Origin: Lactobacillus sp. LL6
Lineage (GTDB): Bacteria > Bacillota > Bacilli > Lactobacillales > Lactobacillaceae
Assembly (NCBI RefSeq): GCF_007570935.1
Contig: NZ_VLLR01000001.1
Location: forward strand, 1,674,001-1,738,000
Length of the DNA stretch: 64,000 bases
Direction of reading: 5' to 3'
Positions 34,491-44,171 of this stretch are shown piece by piece (position 1 is the stretch's first letter; each line of letters starts with the position of its first letter). The notes beneath the pieces were generated by a model that was given only the letters and a program-made list of their open reading frames with translations, ran no database searches and was not told where the DNA came from. The position numbers and the translations under genes are program-made.

Positions 34491-36335
34491 ATGTTAAAAA
34501 ACCAATGGAAGCTAATAGTTGTTCTAATACTTGGTATTATTGGCGCTATTTTAGATTTTTTATGCGGAAAACCCACAATTGCAAACTTACCTATCGCTGG
34601 TATTTTAATAGATATCTTTGGTATTTATATTGCAATTACAATGGCTGTTGAAATGATTGGCGATATTCGCAAAGGTCGCTGGGGAGTTGATATTTTAGCA
34701 ATTATTGCTATCGTTTCAACTATGGCAATCGGCGACTATTGGGCTGCCTGGATGATTTTGGTAATGTTTACTGGGGGAGAATCCCTTGAAGACTACGCTA
34801 CAAGTCAAGCCGATAAAGAACTACGTTCTCTTATTAATAACACCCCACGCAAAGCTAATAAACTAGTAGATGGTAAAATTACTCAAGTAAACGTTGATGA
34901 TTTAAAAATTGGTGACCACATCATTGTTAAACCCGGTGAACAAGTTCCAATTGATGGTAAAATCGTCAAAGGTGATTCTAGTTTTGATCAATCTTCATTA
35001 ACTGGTGAATCAGTCCCTGTTTCCAAAAAGCCTGGCGATACAGTTATGTCAGGGTCCATTAACGGAGATGCTTCTGTAGAACTTCAAGTAACTAAACTTG
35101 CCAAGGATTCTGAATACCAATCAATCGTGGAATTGGTTAAATCATCTGAAGCTCGTCCTGCAAAATTTGTTAAAATGGCAGATCGTTATGCTATCCCCTT
35201 TACAATTATTTCCTTGGTAATAGGTTTTATTGCCATGGCATTAGGTGGATGGAACTTTACTCGTTTTGCGGAAGTTATGGTTGTAGCTTCTCCATGCCCA
35301 CTTCTAATTGCTGCACCTGTTGCCTTAGTATCAGGGATGAGTGCAATGTCAAAAAATCACATTATTGTAAAAAGTGGTACAACGCTTGAAAAATTATCCC
35401 GTGCTAAAACTTTTGCATTTGATAAAACAGGTACTTTAACAGAAAACAAGTTGGAAATCAGCGAAGTTGTTGCCCAAAATGGTTTTGATAAAAAAGAAAT
35501 CCAATCTCTGGCAGCAAGTGCTGAACAGCAATCAACTCATATTATTGCCACTTCTTTAGTCGACAGTACTCCAAAAGATATGATTCATATGGTAAAAGAC
35601 TTAAAGGAAACTACTTCTCAAGGGGTAGAAGGAGTTGTTAATGGCAAAAAAGTTAAAGTTGGTAAACTTAGTTTTGTTGCTCCTAATGAAGAAGTTAATG
35701 GCGTAAATTCTACAGCTGTTTATATTTCAATTGATGGTAAGTATGCTGGTTATATTACTTTTAAAGATCAAATTCGCCCAGAAACCTCATCCACAATTGC
35801 TCGTTTACGTAGACAAGGTGCAGAAGAAATTATGATGCTTACTGGCGACCATAAAAATGTCGCTGAGCAAGTTGCTAAAGCTGCCGGAATCACTGATGTA
35901 AAATATAACTTGCTTCCAAGACAAAAAATTCAAGCAATTAAAGATGTACCAGAAAATTTACGTCCTGTTGTAATGACTGGAGATGGTGTCAATGATGCTC
36001 CAAGTTTAACTGCAGCAGATGTTGGAATCGCCATGGGTGCAAAAGGTGCAACAGCTGCCAGTGAAAGTGCCGATGCAGTTATTATGGTTAATGATTTAAG
36101 CAAAGTAAATGATGCTGTAGCCATTGGTAAACACACAATGAAAGTAGCTAACATTGATGTGTTAACGGCAATTTTCATCGTAATCATCTTAGAAGTTATT
36201 GCTGCAACTGGTGTTATTCCTGCCTTCATCGGTGCTATCTTACAAGAAGTAGTTGATTTAATTACCATTTGTTTAGCTCTTCTTGCTAAGACCAAGCCAA
36301 GCAAGAAACAATTAGGTGAAGAGGAACAGCAGTAA
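34491..36335 (+). CDS. P1B-type metal ATPase with SPC motif (probable Fe2+/Co2+ efflux)
   Basis: A 614-residue ATPase with about eight membrane helices and no N-terminal metal-binding domain. The transport helix reads VVASPCPLLIAAP; SPC is the P1B-4 signature (CoaT, PfeT, CtpD), whereas copper and zinc/cadmium pumps have CPC. Phosphorylation motif is FDKTGTLTE, actuator TGES and hinge TGDGVNDAPSL. P1B-4 pumps export ferrous iron or cobalt. The PerR-type box upstream supports iron export, as for PfeT of B. subtilis; metal identity is otherwise not proven by sequence. Confidence 0.88.
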   Translation: MLKNQWKLIVVLILGIIGAILDFLCGKPTIANLPIAGILIDIFGIYIAITMAVEMIGDIRKGRWGVDILAIIAIVSTMAIGDYWAAWMILVMFTGGESLEDYATSQADKELRSLINNTPRKANKLVDGKITQVNVDDLKIGDHIIVKPGEQVPIDGKIVKGDSSFDQSSLTGESVPVSKKPGDTVMSGSINGDASVELQVTKLAKDSEYQSIVELVKSSEARPAKFVKMADRYAIPFTIISLVIGFIAMALGGWNFTRFAEVMVVASPCPLLIAAPVALVSGMSAMSKNHIIVKSGTTLEKLSRAKTFAFDKTGTLTENKLEISEVVAQNGFDKKEIQSLAASAEQQSTHIIATSLVDSTPKDMIHMVKDLKETTSQGVEGVVNGKKVKVGKLSFVAPNEEVNGVNSTAVYISIDGKYAGYITFKDQIRPETSSTIARLRRQGAEEIMMLTGDHKNVAEQVAKAAGITDVKYNLLPRQKIQAIKDVPENLRPVVMTGDGVNDAPSLTAADVGIAMGAKGATAASESADAVIMVNDLSKVNDAVAIGKHTMKVANIDVLTAIFIVIILEVIAATGVIPAFIGAILQEVVDLITICLALLAKTKPSKKQLGEEEQQ

Positions 36336-36336
36336 C

Positions 36337-36466
36337 TTGCATTTATATACAATAATTATTACAATAAAATCTAACTAAATACTTCAAGCGGTTGGGTTTT
36401 TATTATAAATAAAACTTTCAAGATTAGGTTCTTTTGGGTGAAAGACCATTCTTGAAAGTTTTTTCT
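36337..36466 (+). promoter_or_regulatory. Promoter and terminator-bearing leader of the antiporter gene
   Basis: TTGCAT (36337-36342), 17 bases, TACAAT (36360-36365). The leader then holds AACTTTCAAGA (36412-36422) pairing with TCTTGAAAGTT (36450-36460), with an inner pair GGTTCTTT / GAAAGACC, and a T tract just before the antiporter ribosome site. CTTCAAG at 36382 could compete for the 3' arm. An attenuator or riboswitch is possible; no known family recognised. Confidence 0.5.
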
Positions 36467-36485
36467 TTTTTGAAAGGAGCAATGA

Positions 36486-37643
36486 ATGGAATTTTTAGGA
36501 GAATTAATCTTAATTTTACTGGCAACAAGCTTACTAGGACAATTATTTTCTAGATTTAATATGCCTGCAGTTATTGGACAATTGTTATCTGGAATCTTAT
36601 TAGGCCCAGCCATTTTAGGTTGGGTAAAATCTGGAGATATTATTAGTTTATTTTCAGAATTTGGCGTAATTCTATTAATGTTTCTTGCAGGGCTGGAAAG
36701 TGACCTTGATTTATTGAAGAAATATTTCAAACTAAGTTTCACTGTAGCCTCCATTGGGGTTATTTTGCCAGTTGTCTTTACAGGTATCGCAAGTTACTTA
36801 TTTGGGATGAAATTTGTAGAGGCATTATTCATCGGAATTGTATTTGCAGCAACTAGCGTATCTATTTCCGTTGTTGTTTTGCAAGAAGCCAATCAATTGC
36901 ATACTCGTTCAGGAGTAGCTATTTTAGGAGCAGCTGTTGTTGACGATATTTTAGCAGTTGTCGTTTTAAGTTTATTTACTACTTTTAGTCATGAAGGCGG
37001 TAAAAGTGGCCTCACTGATAACTTCTTCTTAAACTTAGCAATTGAAGTGCTTTATTTCGGTGCTGTGTGGATAGTTTATAAATTTGTAGCACCATATTTC
37101 ATGAAAACTGCAGAAAAATTAGACGTTAATTATTCAGTAGTAATTGCTTCTTTAGTTCTAGCTCTAACGATGGCATGGGCTGCAGATTTTGTTGGACTTT
37201 CTGCAGTAGTAGGTGCATTTTTTGGTGGACTTGCTATTCGTCAAACGCCCCAATATAAAGAAGTTAATGCATCTGTATCTGCAATCGGCTATTCAATTTT
37301 TATTCCTGTTTTCTTTGCGGATATTGGACTTTCAATGACTTTTGCTAGTTTTGTTCGTGATCTTTGGTTTATTATTGTAATGACAATTTTAGCAGTATTA
37401 TCAAAGTTTTGGGCTGGAAAATATTCTAGTGAATTATTTGGCTTTACAAAAAATGAAGGTAATATCGTTGGTGCAGGAATGGTATCACGTGGAGAAGTAG
37501 CCTTGATTGTAGCTCAAATTGGTATTACTCATCATCTTTTCCCAGAAGATATTTATTCAAGTTTAATTCTAGTAATCATTGTTACTACTGTGATTTCACC
37601 ATTTATTTTGAACTACTTTATCAATAAACAAAAAAATGCTTAA
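36486..37643 (+). CDS. Monovalent cation:proton antiporter, CPA2 family (NapA/KefB-like)
   Basis: A 385-residue protein of about 12 helices. The first region FNMPAVIGQLLSGILLGPAILGW is conserved in CPA2, and GAAVVDDILAVVVLS carries the paired aspartates of electrogenic Na+/H+ antiporters. No RCK/TrkA-N domain is attached, so it resembles NapA more than KefC. It likely exchanges Na+ or K+ for H+. AAAGGAG precedes the ATG. Confidence 0.9.
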   Translation: MEFLGELILILLATSLLGQLFSRFNMPAVIGQLLSGILLGPAILGWVKSGDIISLFSEFGVILLMFLAGLESDLDLLKKYFKLSFTVASIGVILPVVFTGIASYLFGMKFVEALFIGIVFAATSVSISVVVLQEANQLHTRSGVAILGAAVVDDILAVVVLSLFTTFSHEGGKSGLTDNFFLNLAIEVLYFGAVWIVYKFVAPYFMKTAEKLDVNYSVVIASLVLALTMAWAADFVGLSAVVGAFFGGLAIRQTPQYKEVNASVSAIGYSIFIPVFFADIGLSMTFASFVRDLWFIIVMTILAVLSKFWAGKYSSELFGFTKNEGNIVGAGMVSRGEVALIVAQIGITHHLFPEDIYSSLILVIIVTTVISPFILNYFINKQKNA

Positions 37644-37656
37644 AAATAAAATCATA

Positions 37657-37686
37657 ATAAAAAGGAGCTTCTACGCTCCTTTTTAT
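37657..37686. terminator. Bidirectional terminator
   Basis: AAAAAGGAGC, loop TTCTAC, GCTCCTTTTT, between the converging antiporter and CPBP genes. Confidence 0.85.
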
Positions 37687-38339
37687 ATTACTCCTAATAA
37701 ATTATATGCCATGTGCGTCATCATTGAATAACGCAAATCTTTTGTTTGTAGATAAACCCAACCTAACACACATCCAAGTACCCAATAGACAATGATAAAT
37801 TTTGAAAGTGCAGGATCATGCATAAAGGCAAAAACAAATCCGCTGACTAATATTCCGGCCCACTTATTAAATGACGTTGCTTTAGTAAAGAAAGTATTGA
37901 AAAACATTCCTCTAAAAATTACTTCTTCACAAAACGGTGCAATAAATCCAACCATAATCTTGAACATCATGCCACTTTGAAGGGAAATTCTGTTTAACTC
38001 TTGCTGATTAGTTGAAACAGTCTTTCCACCACTAACTAAATTTAAAGTGATTACTGCACCAATTGTAATTAGGATAAATCCAATAAAAGCAACCAACACT
38101 TTCTTCCACTTCCAATGTGGCTCTTCATTAAATCCCCAATTATTCACATATTTCAGTTGTTGTTTATATAGCCAAAAAATAAGCCATAACACAATCACTG
38201 TAATTAAAGCAATCCCCACACTTTTCATTGGCATATGAATCTTTTTAGGAAAGAAATAAAAACCCTGTAAAAATGCGTACAAAACAAATGCAATTATCAT
38301 TCCTGCAATGTTACCTGCATAATGTAAAAATTTTCTCAT
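37683..38339 (-). CDS. CPBP-family intramembrane protease
   Basis: A 218-residue protein with about six helices and the CPBP motifs EEVIFRGMFFN (EExxxR), FVFAFMHD (FxxxH) and THMAYN (HxxxN). These proteases process membrane proteins or peptides; targets here are unknown. It is not next to bacteriocin genes, so immunity is less likely than for the copy at 17489. Confidence 0.9.
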   Translation of the reverse strand: MRKFLHYAGNIAGMIIAFVLYAFLQGFYFFPKKIHMPMKSVGIALITVIVLWLIFWLYKQQLKYVNNWGFNEEPHWKWKKVLVAFIGFILITIGAVITLNLVSGGKTVSTNQQELNRISLQSGMMFKIMVGFIAPFCEEVIFRGMFFNTFFTKATSFNKWAGILVSGFVFAFMHDPALSKFIIVYWVLGCVLGWVYLQTKDLRYSMMTHMAYNLLGVI

Positions 38340-38424
38340 TAGACCACCTTGATTTTCTAGGATTTTTTAGCTTTATTTTCTATAATAAACTATGATAATT
38401 CTAACATAAGTGGGAGTATTTATT

Positions 38425-39525
38425 ATGCATGCATTATTTCAGCTTTTTCAACAAAATCGACAATTTTCGATTTTTTCTGCTATCATGCTTTTTGTATTTT
38501 TTATGTTTCTTATTTCGTGGTTGATTGAACCAAGACGATTAGTTAATGGGATGATATTTACACTTTTTATTTTCTTATTTGCTATATGGGTCAGTCTTTT
38601 AGTTTTTGCGACAAACCTTAAAACTCTTAAAGAAGTCTATACCTTAATTGTAATTGGAATATTAATGCTAATAGCAATTATTGCAGCCTTTTCATGGTTA
38701 TTCTTTTTGTGGAATGCTTATTTTGTCTGGAAATATGAAAGTCACACTTTGCCTAATTTACTCACACTTTTTATAGGAATTGGCTTAATTATTACCTGGG
38801 TAATAGCTATTACTGGTCCAGCAAAATATTTACCAAATTGGTTAAACATTCTCTTAACAACTGCACCTGTCATCGCAGTATATCTACTTTGGGTAATGTA
38901 TAACTTCCTAATTAACTCTTTTTTATATCAATTTGTTCCTCGCAGATATGACCAAGACTATTTAATTGTTTTAGGTGCTGGATTAATTAATGGTGAACGT
39001 GTAACGCCACTATTAGCTACACGTATTAATCGCGCTATTCAATTTGCACAAAAGCAGGTCAACAAAGGACATAAAATGCCCAAAATTATTATGTCTGGTG
39101 GAAAAGGACCTGATGAAAAAGTTTCCGAAGCTCAAGCGATGACTGAATATGCAATCGCACGAGGAATTTCTCCTGATGATATCTTACTTGAAGATAAATC
39201 ACGTAATACTTATGAAAACATGCTCTTTTCAAAAGAAGTTGCTAAAAAAGACTATGGAAATTACAAATTCAAGGCTAAATTTTTTAGCAATAATTACCAT
39301 ATTTTTCGAGCTGCTCTGTATGCCAAAATGGCAGGCCTCAATGCTAATGGAATAGGATGTTATACTAGATTTTACTTCTTGCCTAATGCAATAATTAGGG
39401 AATTTGCTGGAGTATTTGTCATGAATAAAAAGCGCCACTTTATCATTATTAGCTTAATTACTGTATTCTTTATTATTCAAGCGTTATTTGCAGCAGGAGG
39501 AATCCTTAAGTGGCGAATGATTTAA
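38425..39525 (+). CDS. YdcF/SanA-like DUF218 membrane protein
   Basis: About 366 residues. The first 180 hold five membrane helices; the rest is a DUF218 domain: LIVLGAGLINGERVTPLLATRI, IIMSGGKGPDEKVSEAQAM, DKSRNTYENMLFSKE and FFSNNYHIFRAALYAK, then a final membrane helix. Related proteins affect cell envelope permeability; the biochemical role is unknown. The start at 38425 has GTGGGAG upstream. Confidence 0.87.
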   Translation: MHALFQLFQQNRQFSIFSAIMLFVFFMFLISWLIEPRRLVNGMIFTLFIFLFAIWVSLLVFATNLKTLKEVYTLIVIGILMLIAIIAAFSWLFFLWNAYFVWKYESHTLPNLLTLFIGIGLIITWVIAITGPAKYLPNWLNILLTTAPVIAVYLLWVMYNFLINSFLYQFVPRRYDQDYLIVLGAGLINGERVTPLLATRINRAIQFAQKQVNKGHKMPKIIMSGGKGPDEKVSEAQAMTEYAIARGISPDDILLEDKSRNTYENMLFSKEVAKKDYGNYKFKAKFFSNNYHIFRAALYAKMAGLNANGIGCYTRFYFLPNAIIREFAGVFVMNKKRHFIIISLITVFFIIQALFAAGGILKWRMI

Positions 39526-39619
39526 TTAAGAATATCTAAACTTTAAGCATTTTCATTTATAGAGTATAAATTTATTACTATACTTAAGCATAATTGTATT
39601 TTTAATGAAAGGTGCAAAT

Positions 39620-41956
39620 ATGCTTCAACTTAAACATATTTATAAATCATATAAAGTTGGAGACACCGTCACACACGCCTTAGACGATGTCTCTATTTCA
39701 TTTAGAGATCAAGAATTTGTGGCGATTTTAGGACCTAGTGGTTCTGGTAAAACCACTATGCTTAATGTAATTGGTGGACTTGACCGTTATGACAAAGGAG
39801 ATTTAATTATTAACGGTAAGTCAACTAAGAATTTTACTGAGACGGATTGGGATGCTTATCGCAATAATACTGTGGGTTTTATTTTTCAAAATTATAACTT
39901 AATTCCGCATCTATCAATTATGGATAACGTAGAATTAGGAATGACTTTATCTGGGGTTCCAGCAAAAGAACGTCGCGAAAGAGCAATTAAAGCTTTAACT
40001 GAAGTAGGCTTAAAAGACCACATGCACAAGCAACCTAATCAATTATCTGGTGGTCAAATGCAACGTGTCGCTATTGCTCGTGCAATTGCCAACGATCCCG
40101 ACATTTTACTTTGTGATGAGCCAACTGGTGCACTTGATACTGAAACTTCTATTCAGATTATGAAACTGATCAAAAAGCTTTCCAAAAATCGCTTAGTCAT
40201 TATGGTCACTCATAATCCAGAACTTGCTAAAGAGTATGCTTCAAGAATCGTTAACTTCCAAGATGGTAAAATTCTAAATGATTCTAATCCATTTAAGGCT
40301 AAAAAAGAAAAAGATACTTTCAAATTAAAGCGAACCAAAATGTCATATTGGAATGCTATTAAACTTAGTTTTACTAATATTATGACTAAAAAAGCTCGGA
40401 CAATTTTAACAGCTTTTGCTTCAAGTATCGGTATTATTTCAATTGCAGTAGTCCTTTCAATCTCTAATGGTTTTCAAAAACAAATTGACACTACTATGAG
40501 TAAGGCACTCGCCAAATATCCAATTGCAATTACACCAACGGCTACTGATATGAATGCTGTAACTACGAGAAAAGAATCAGATAAAAACGTCAAAAATCGA
40601 GGCTATGTAACTGCTCAAAAAGACCAAAGTGAACAAACTTCTCACAGTAATAAAATTACTGAAGCTTATGTAAACTACATAAAGAAAATCAATTCCAATT
40701 ATGCTAATAATATTTCTTATCAACGTGCCACTAATTTGAATTTACTTTCAAAAGTAAATGGTAACATTGACCGCATTCAATTTTCTAATAATGATTCAAG
40801 TGGCACTCAGTCGATGACAGCCATGCGCCAAGAAGCAATGAATTCAATGGGTGCTGGGTCAAGCGTTTTTCCTACTACTCTTAATAAGAAGAAAGGTTCA
40901 TTCTTAAAGCAAAATTACCAACTTCTTTCAGGTAGCTGGCCAACTAAATCAACTGACCTTGTCTTAGTAACAGATAATAAAAATACTGTTAATATCAATG
41001 CTCTTAAAAATTTAGGCTTTGATATTGATGATGGTGACAAAGTTAAGTTTAATAAGTTAATTGGTAAAGAATTCAGCCTTGTCTCAAATAATGATTACTA
41101 CAGCCAGCTTCCTACTGGAACTTTTGCTCCTAAAAAGGCTAACCAATCTATGTACAATTCTGGTAAAAAACTACGCCTAAGTGCTGTAATTCGTCCTAAA
41201 AATGAAGATTCAATGGCACTTTTATCAACAGGAATTGCATATAGTGATAAGTTGACTCAAAGTGTAATCAATGAAAACAAAAATTCTGATATTGTTAAAG
41301 CCCAAAAGCAATCAAACAATAATGTTATTACTGGGCAAAATATCAACTCTAGTCAAAAGAAACAAATCCTACAAACTTTGGGTGCTACTAGCATTCCTAC
41401 TGGAATTATGATTTATCCAAATAATTTTGATTCTAAAGATAAAGTCTTAGATTATCTTGATAAGTGGAATAAAGGTAAACCTAAGAAGGACCAAATTATT
41501 TATACAGATATGTCTAGCGTCGTAACTACAATGACTGGTGGTCTTCTTAACGGAATTACTACTATACTTGTTGCATTTGCGGGAATTTCTTTAATTACTT
41601 CAATGATTATGATTGGTATCTTAACTTACACTTCAGTACTTGAAAGAACTAAGGAAATTGGTGTTCTCAAAGCTCTTGGTGCTAGAAAACGTGACATTAC
41701 ACGAGTATTTGATGCAGAAACTTTTATTCTTGGAGTATTTGCAGGCCTTCTTGGAGTAGGAATTGCATACATTCTCACTTTCCCAATCAACAGTGTAATC
41801 TATAAGATTACCGATCTTGCAAATGTTGCACAACTTGATCCAAAAGCAGCCATTATCTTAATTATTATTTCAACTGTTTTAACTTTAATTGGTGGTCACA
41901 TTCCAGCAAAAATGGCTGCTAAAAAGGATGCCGCAATTGCTCTTAGAAGTGAATAA
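39620..41956 (+). CDS. MacB-like ABC transporter, ATPase fused to FtsX-type permease
   Basis: About 778 residues. The ATPase (1-225) has Walker A GPSGSGKTTML, signature LSGGQMQR and Walker B LLCDEPTGALD. A membrane helix at about 265 (ILTAFASSIGIISIAVVLSIS), a large extracellular domain (285-645) and three C-terminal helices with the FtsX signature YTSVLERTKEIGVLKALGARK follow. Such fused transporters export or sense peptides and often protect against antimicrobials. Start chosen at 39620 after AAAGGTG. It stands alone with its own terminator at 42025. Confidence 0.93.
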   Translation: MLQLKHIYKSYKVGDTVTHALDDVSISFRDQEFVAILGPSGSGKTTMLNVIGGLDRYDKGDLIINGKSTKNFTETDWDAYRNNTVGFIFQNYNLIPHLSIMDNVELGMTLSGVPAKERRERAIKALTEVGLKDHMHKQPNQLSGGQMQRVAIARAIANDPDILLCDEPTGALDTETSIQIMKLIKKLSKNRLVIMVTHNPELAKEYASRIVNFQDGKILNDSNPFKAKKEKDTFKLKRTKMSYWNAIKLSFTNIMTKKARTILTAFASSIGIISIAVVLSISNGFQKQIDTTMSKALAKYPIAITPTATDMNAVTTRKESDKNVKNRGYVTAQKDQSEQTSHSNKITEAYVNYIKKINSNYANNISYQRATNLNLLSKVNGNIDRIQFSNNDSSGTQSMTAMRQEAMNSMGAGSSVFPTTLNKKKGSFLKQNYQLLSGSWPTKSTDLVLVTDNKNTVNINALKNLGFDIDDGDKVKFNKLIGKEFSLVSNNDYYSQLPTGTFAPKKANQSMYNSGKKLRLSAVIRPKNEDSMALLSTGIAYSDKLTQSVINENKNSDIVKAQKQSNNNVITGQNINSSQKKQILQTLGATSIPTGIMIYPNNFDSKDKVLDYLDKWNKGKPKKDQIIYTDMSSVVTTMTGGLLNGITTILVAFAGISLITSMIMIGILTYTSVLERTKEIGVLKALGARKRDITRVFDAETFILGVFAGLLGVGIAYILTFPINSVIYKITDLANVAQLDPKAAIILIIISTVLTLIGGHIPAKMAAKKDAAIALRSE

Positions 41957-42024
41957 TTAACTTATTTTAGTTCACTTTTAGTAAAACTTGCGCGTAGAAT
42001 GTAATTGAATATCTTTATCTAAAT

Positions 42025-42060
42025 TAAATCGCCCTCCAGATAGTGGAGGGCGATTTTTTT
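42025..42060 (+). terminator. Terminator of the ABC transporter gene
   Basis: AAATCGCCCTCC, loop, GGAGGGCGATTT and seven T residues. Confidence 0.9.
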
Positions 42061-42358
42061 ATTTATTCTTCTTTTTTCTTACGCGCTTAACTCTTATAAC
42101 TGAACTAATAATTGCAAAAATTAACATAGTGTCATACACAAAACTAAATGGAAAAATCAAACCTAATTTTCCAAATAGTGCGTACATGACGACATTGTAT
42201 ATAACTAATAACGAAATACATAATACTGTGTCCCAATATCCCAGCTTCTTTGCATACTAGTCATCATAAGCTTTTCTTTCCGGCGTATTATACGCCCAAA
42301 TTATTAAAGCTATAAAAATAATTGTTGAAATTACGTATATCATACTATTTAATATCAT
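42059..42358 (-). pseudogene. Small membrane protein gene with an in-frame amber codon
   Basis: From ATG 42358 the frame gives MILNSMIYVISTIIFIALII and WAYNTPERKAYDD, then TAG (42259-42257). Without any shift it continues YAKKLGYWDTVLCISLLVIY through two more helices to RVKRVRKKKNK and a TAA at 42059. The intact product would be about 99 residues with three helices and a basic tail. The ribosome site is weak. The continuity of membrane-protein character on both sides of the stop marks it as a broken gene, with CAG to TAG the simplest change. Family unknown. Confidence 0.65.
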
Positions 42359-42376
42359 TTTATCAAAGTTTCACAC

Positions 42377-42397
42377 AAATCCACAGAGTTATCCACA
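42377..42397 (+). other. DnaA-box-like pair
   Basis: AAATCCACA (42377-42385) and a perfect TTATCCACA (42389-42397) in tandem in an AT-rich gap between two minus-strand genes. Confidence 0.45.
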
Positions 42398-42442
42398 AGA
42401 TGTTGAAATTGGTTAACTATATATACCATATCTTGTAGCTAG

Positions 42443-43261
42443 TTAAATTACGTCTAATGGCTGTTTCGCAACAGGTTTTGGAAAATCTGCATTGATAAGG
42501 CGCAAATCATCCTCTGTCAGCTCAATATCTAACGCCTTAATATTATCTTCCATATGTTTAATAGAAGCAGCCTTAGGAATCGACAACACATTTTTATTTC
42601 TAATTGCCCATGCCAACATAATTTGATGTGGAGTAACATTATGATTTCGAGCAACGATTTTTAAGTTTTGCGTAATTCTAATAGAATTTCCACTTCCTGA
42701 ATTAAATGGAGAATATCCAATAAAGTTAATATTTTTCTTTTCTTGCCAAGGCAGTAAGTCATACTCTACCCCACGATGATCCAAGTTATACAAGTCTTCA
42801 TTAGCAAAACAATTATTACCATTTTCCAAACTTGTTAACTCTTCCATATCAGAAGTATCAAAGTTTGATACGCCCCATTCATGAATTAAGCCTTCTTTTT
42901 TCAACTGTTCTAATCCATAAATAGTATCTGAAAGTCTATGATTTCCTCGCCAGTGAAGTAAATACAAATCTAAGTAATCAGTTCCTAAACGATCTAGACT
43001 TGCTTCTAGACTTTTTCTTTCTAGTTCAGGTGTTGCGTGATAAGGATAAAATTTCGAAATTAAATAAATCTTACTTCGATCATATCCTTTAATTGCTTCC
43101 CCAACTAATTTTTCACTTTTACCTTCACCATACATTTCTGCTGTATCAATTATTGTTAAACCATTATCTAAGCCATAGCGCAGTGCAGAAATTTCATCAT
43201 TTTTCTTATTTAAATTATCTCCCATGGCCCAAGTACCCATGCCAATGCCGGATAGTTTCAT
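42443..43261 (-). CDS. Aldo/keto reductase
   Basis: A 272-residue cytoplasmic NAD(P)H-dependent oxidoreductase with TIM-barrel AKR motifs: IIDTAEMYGEGKSE carries the catalytic Asp39 and Tyr44, IYLISKFYP the Lys and YLLHWRG the His. IPKAASIKHMEDNIKALDIEL near the end is the cofactor-binding part. Substrate unknown. It ends in KPVAKQPLDVI. Divergent from nagB. Confidence 0.92.
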   Translation of the reverse strand: MKLSGIGMGTWAMGDNLNKKNDEISALRYGLDNGLTIIDTAEMYGEGKSEKLVGEAIKGYDRSKIYLISKFYPYHATPELERKSLEASLDRLGTDYLDLYLLHWRGNHRLSDTIYGLEQLKKEGLIHEWGVSNFDTSDMEELTSLENGNNCFANEDLYNLDHRGVEYDLLPWQEKKNINFIGYSPFNSGSGNSIRITQNLKIVARNHNVTPHQIMLAWAIRNKNVLSIPKAASIKHMEDNIKALDIELTEDDLRLINADFPKPVAKQPLDVI

Positions 43262-43308
43262 TATTAATCACCTCACTTAAATTCTACTACTTTCTTTAAG
43301 AAAGCGGT

Positions 43309-43350
43309 TGACATAATGGTACATACCATTTTATAATGGACTAGACCAGT
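43309..43350 (+). promoter_or_regulatory. nagB promoter with NagR-type operator
   Basis: TTGACA (43309-43314), 18 bases, TATAAT (43333-43338). TGGACTAGACCA (43338-43349) differs by one base from TGGTCTAGACCA, the core of the NagR/DasR (dre) site. A second palindrome, ATGGTA-CA-TACCAT (43317-43330), fills the spacer. A GntR-type NagR repressor is the likely regulator, relieved by amino-sugar phosphates. Confidence 0.7.
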
Positions 43351-43369
43351 AAACAAGGAGGATTTAATC

Positions 43370-44098
43370 ATGATAAAAGTAATTGTTAGAGAAAACGACA
43401 TTCAAGGTGGAGCTGCAGCATTTGAAATTTTTGAAAAAGGTATCAAAAATGGTGCCAAGACTTTAGGTTTAGCAACTGGCTCAACCCCTGTTACTCTTTA
43501 CCAAAACTGGGTTAAGAGTGACTTAAATTGCGATAACTTAACAAGTATTAACCTTGATGAATATGTCGGCTTAAAACCTGATAATCCTCAAAGTTACCAT
43601 TACTTCATGCAAGAACACTTATTTAACAAGAAGCCATTCAAGAAGTCTTATATTCCAAATGGTGTATTAGCTGCTACAGATCCACAAAAGGCTTGTGATG
43701 AATACAATAAAATTATTAAAGATAATCCAATTGATATTCAACTTTTAGGAATTGGTAGAAATGGCCACATCGCATTTAACGAACCAGGTTCCTCATTTGA
43801 TACTGTAACTCGTGAAGTTAAACTAACAGAAAATACTATTAAGGCAAATTCTCGTTTCTTCGATAGTATCGAAGATGTGCCAACTAGTGCCATCTGCATG
43901 GGAATTGCCAACATTATGTCTGCTAAAAAGATTGTTTTAATGGCCTTTGGTGAAAAGAAAGCTCACGCAATTAAGAAAATGATTGAAGGACCAATCACTG
44001 AAGAAGTTCCTGCATCAGTTTTGCAAAAGCACCCAGATGTAACTGTAATTATAGATGAAGCTGCAGCCAAAGAACTTGACGACAAATATAAGAACTAA
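43370..44098 (+). CDS. nagB: Glucosamine-6-phosphate deaminase
   Basis: A 242-residue enzyme turning glucosamine 6-phosphate into fructose 6-phosphate and ammonia. [17 protein letters not shown] is the phosphate-binding loop, [11 protein letters not shown] carries the catalytic Asp, and [16 protein letters not shown] the active-site His/Glu pair. AAGGAGG precedes the ATG. The gene is short, as in other Firmicutes that lack the allosteric extension. Regulated by the operator just upstream. Confidence 0.96.
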   Translation: MIKVIVRENDIQGGAAAFEIFEKGIKNGAKTLGLATGSTPVTLYQNWVKSDLNCDNLTSINLDEYVGLKPDNPQSYHYFMQEHLFNKKPFKKSYIPNGVLAATDPQKACDEYNKIIKDNPIDIQLLGIGRNGHIAFNEPGSSFDTVTREVKLTENTIKANSRFFDSIEDVPTSAICMGIANIMSAKKIVLMAFGEKKAHAIKKMIEGPITEEVPASVLQKHPDVTVIIDEAAAKELDDKYKN

Positions 44099-44118
44099 AC
44101 ATAATTTATTTTGAACAT

Positions 44119-44157
44119 AAAAAACCAGCTAGCAAAATTATTGCTAACTGGTTTTTA
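44119..44157. terminator. nagB terminator
   Basis: AACCAGCTAGCAA and TTGCTAACTGGTT form the stem, with A and T tracts on both sides. A 31-base stretch covering it recurs at 44615. Confidence 0.85.
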
Positions 44158-44171
44158 TTTTCTAGGGAATG

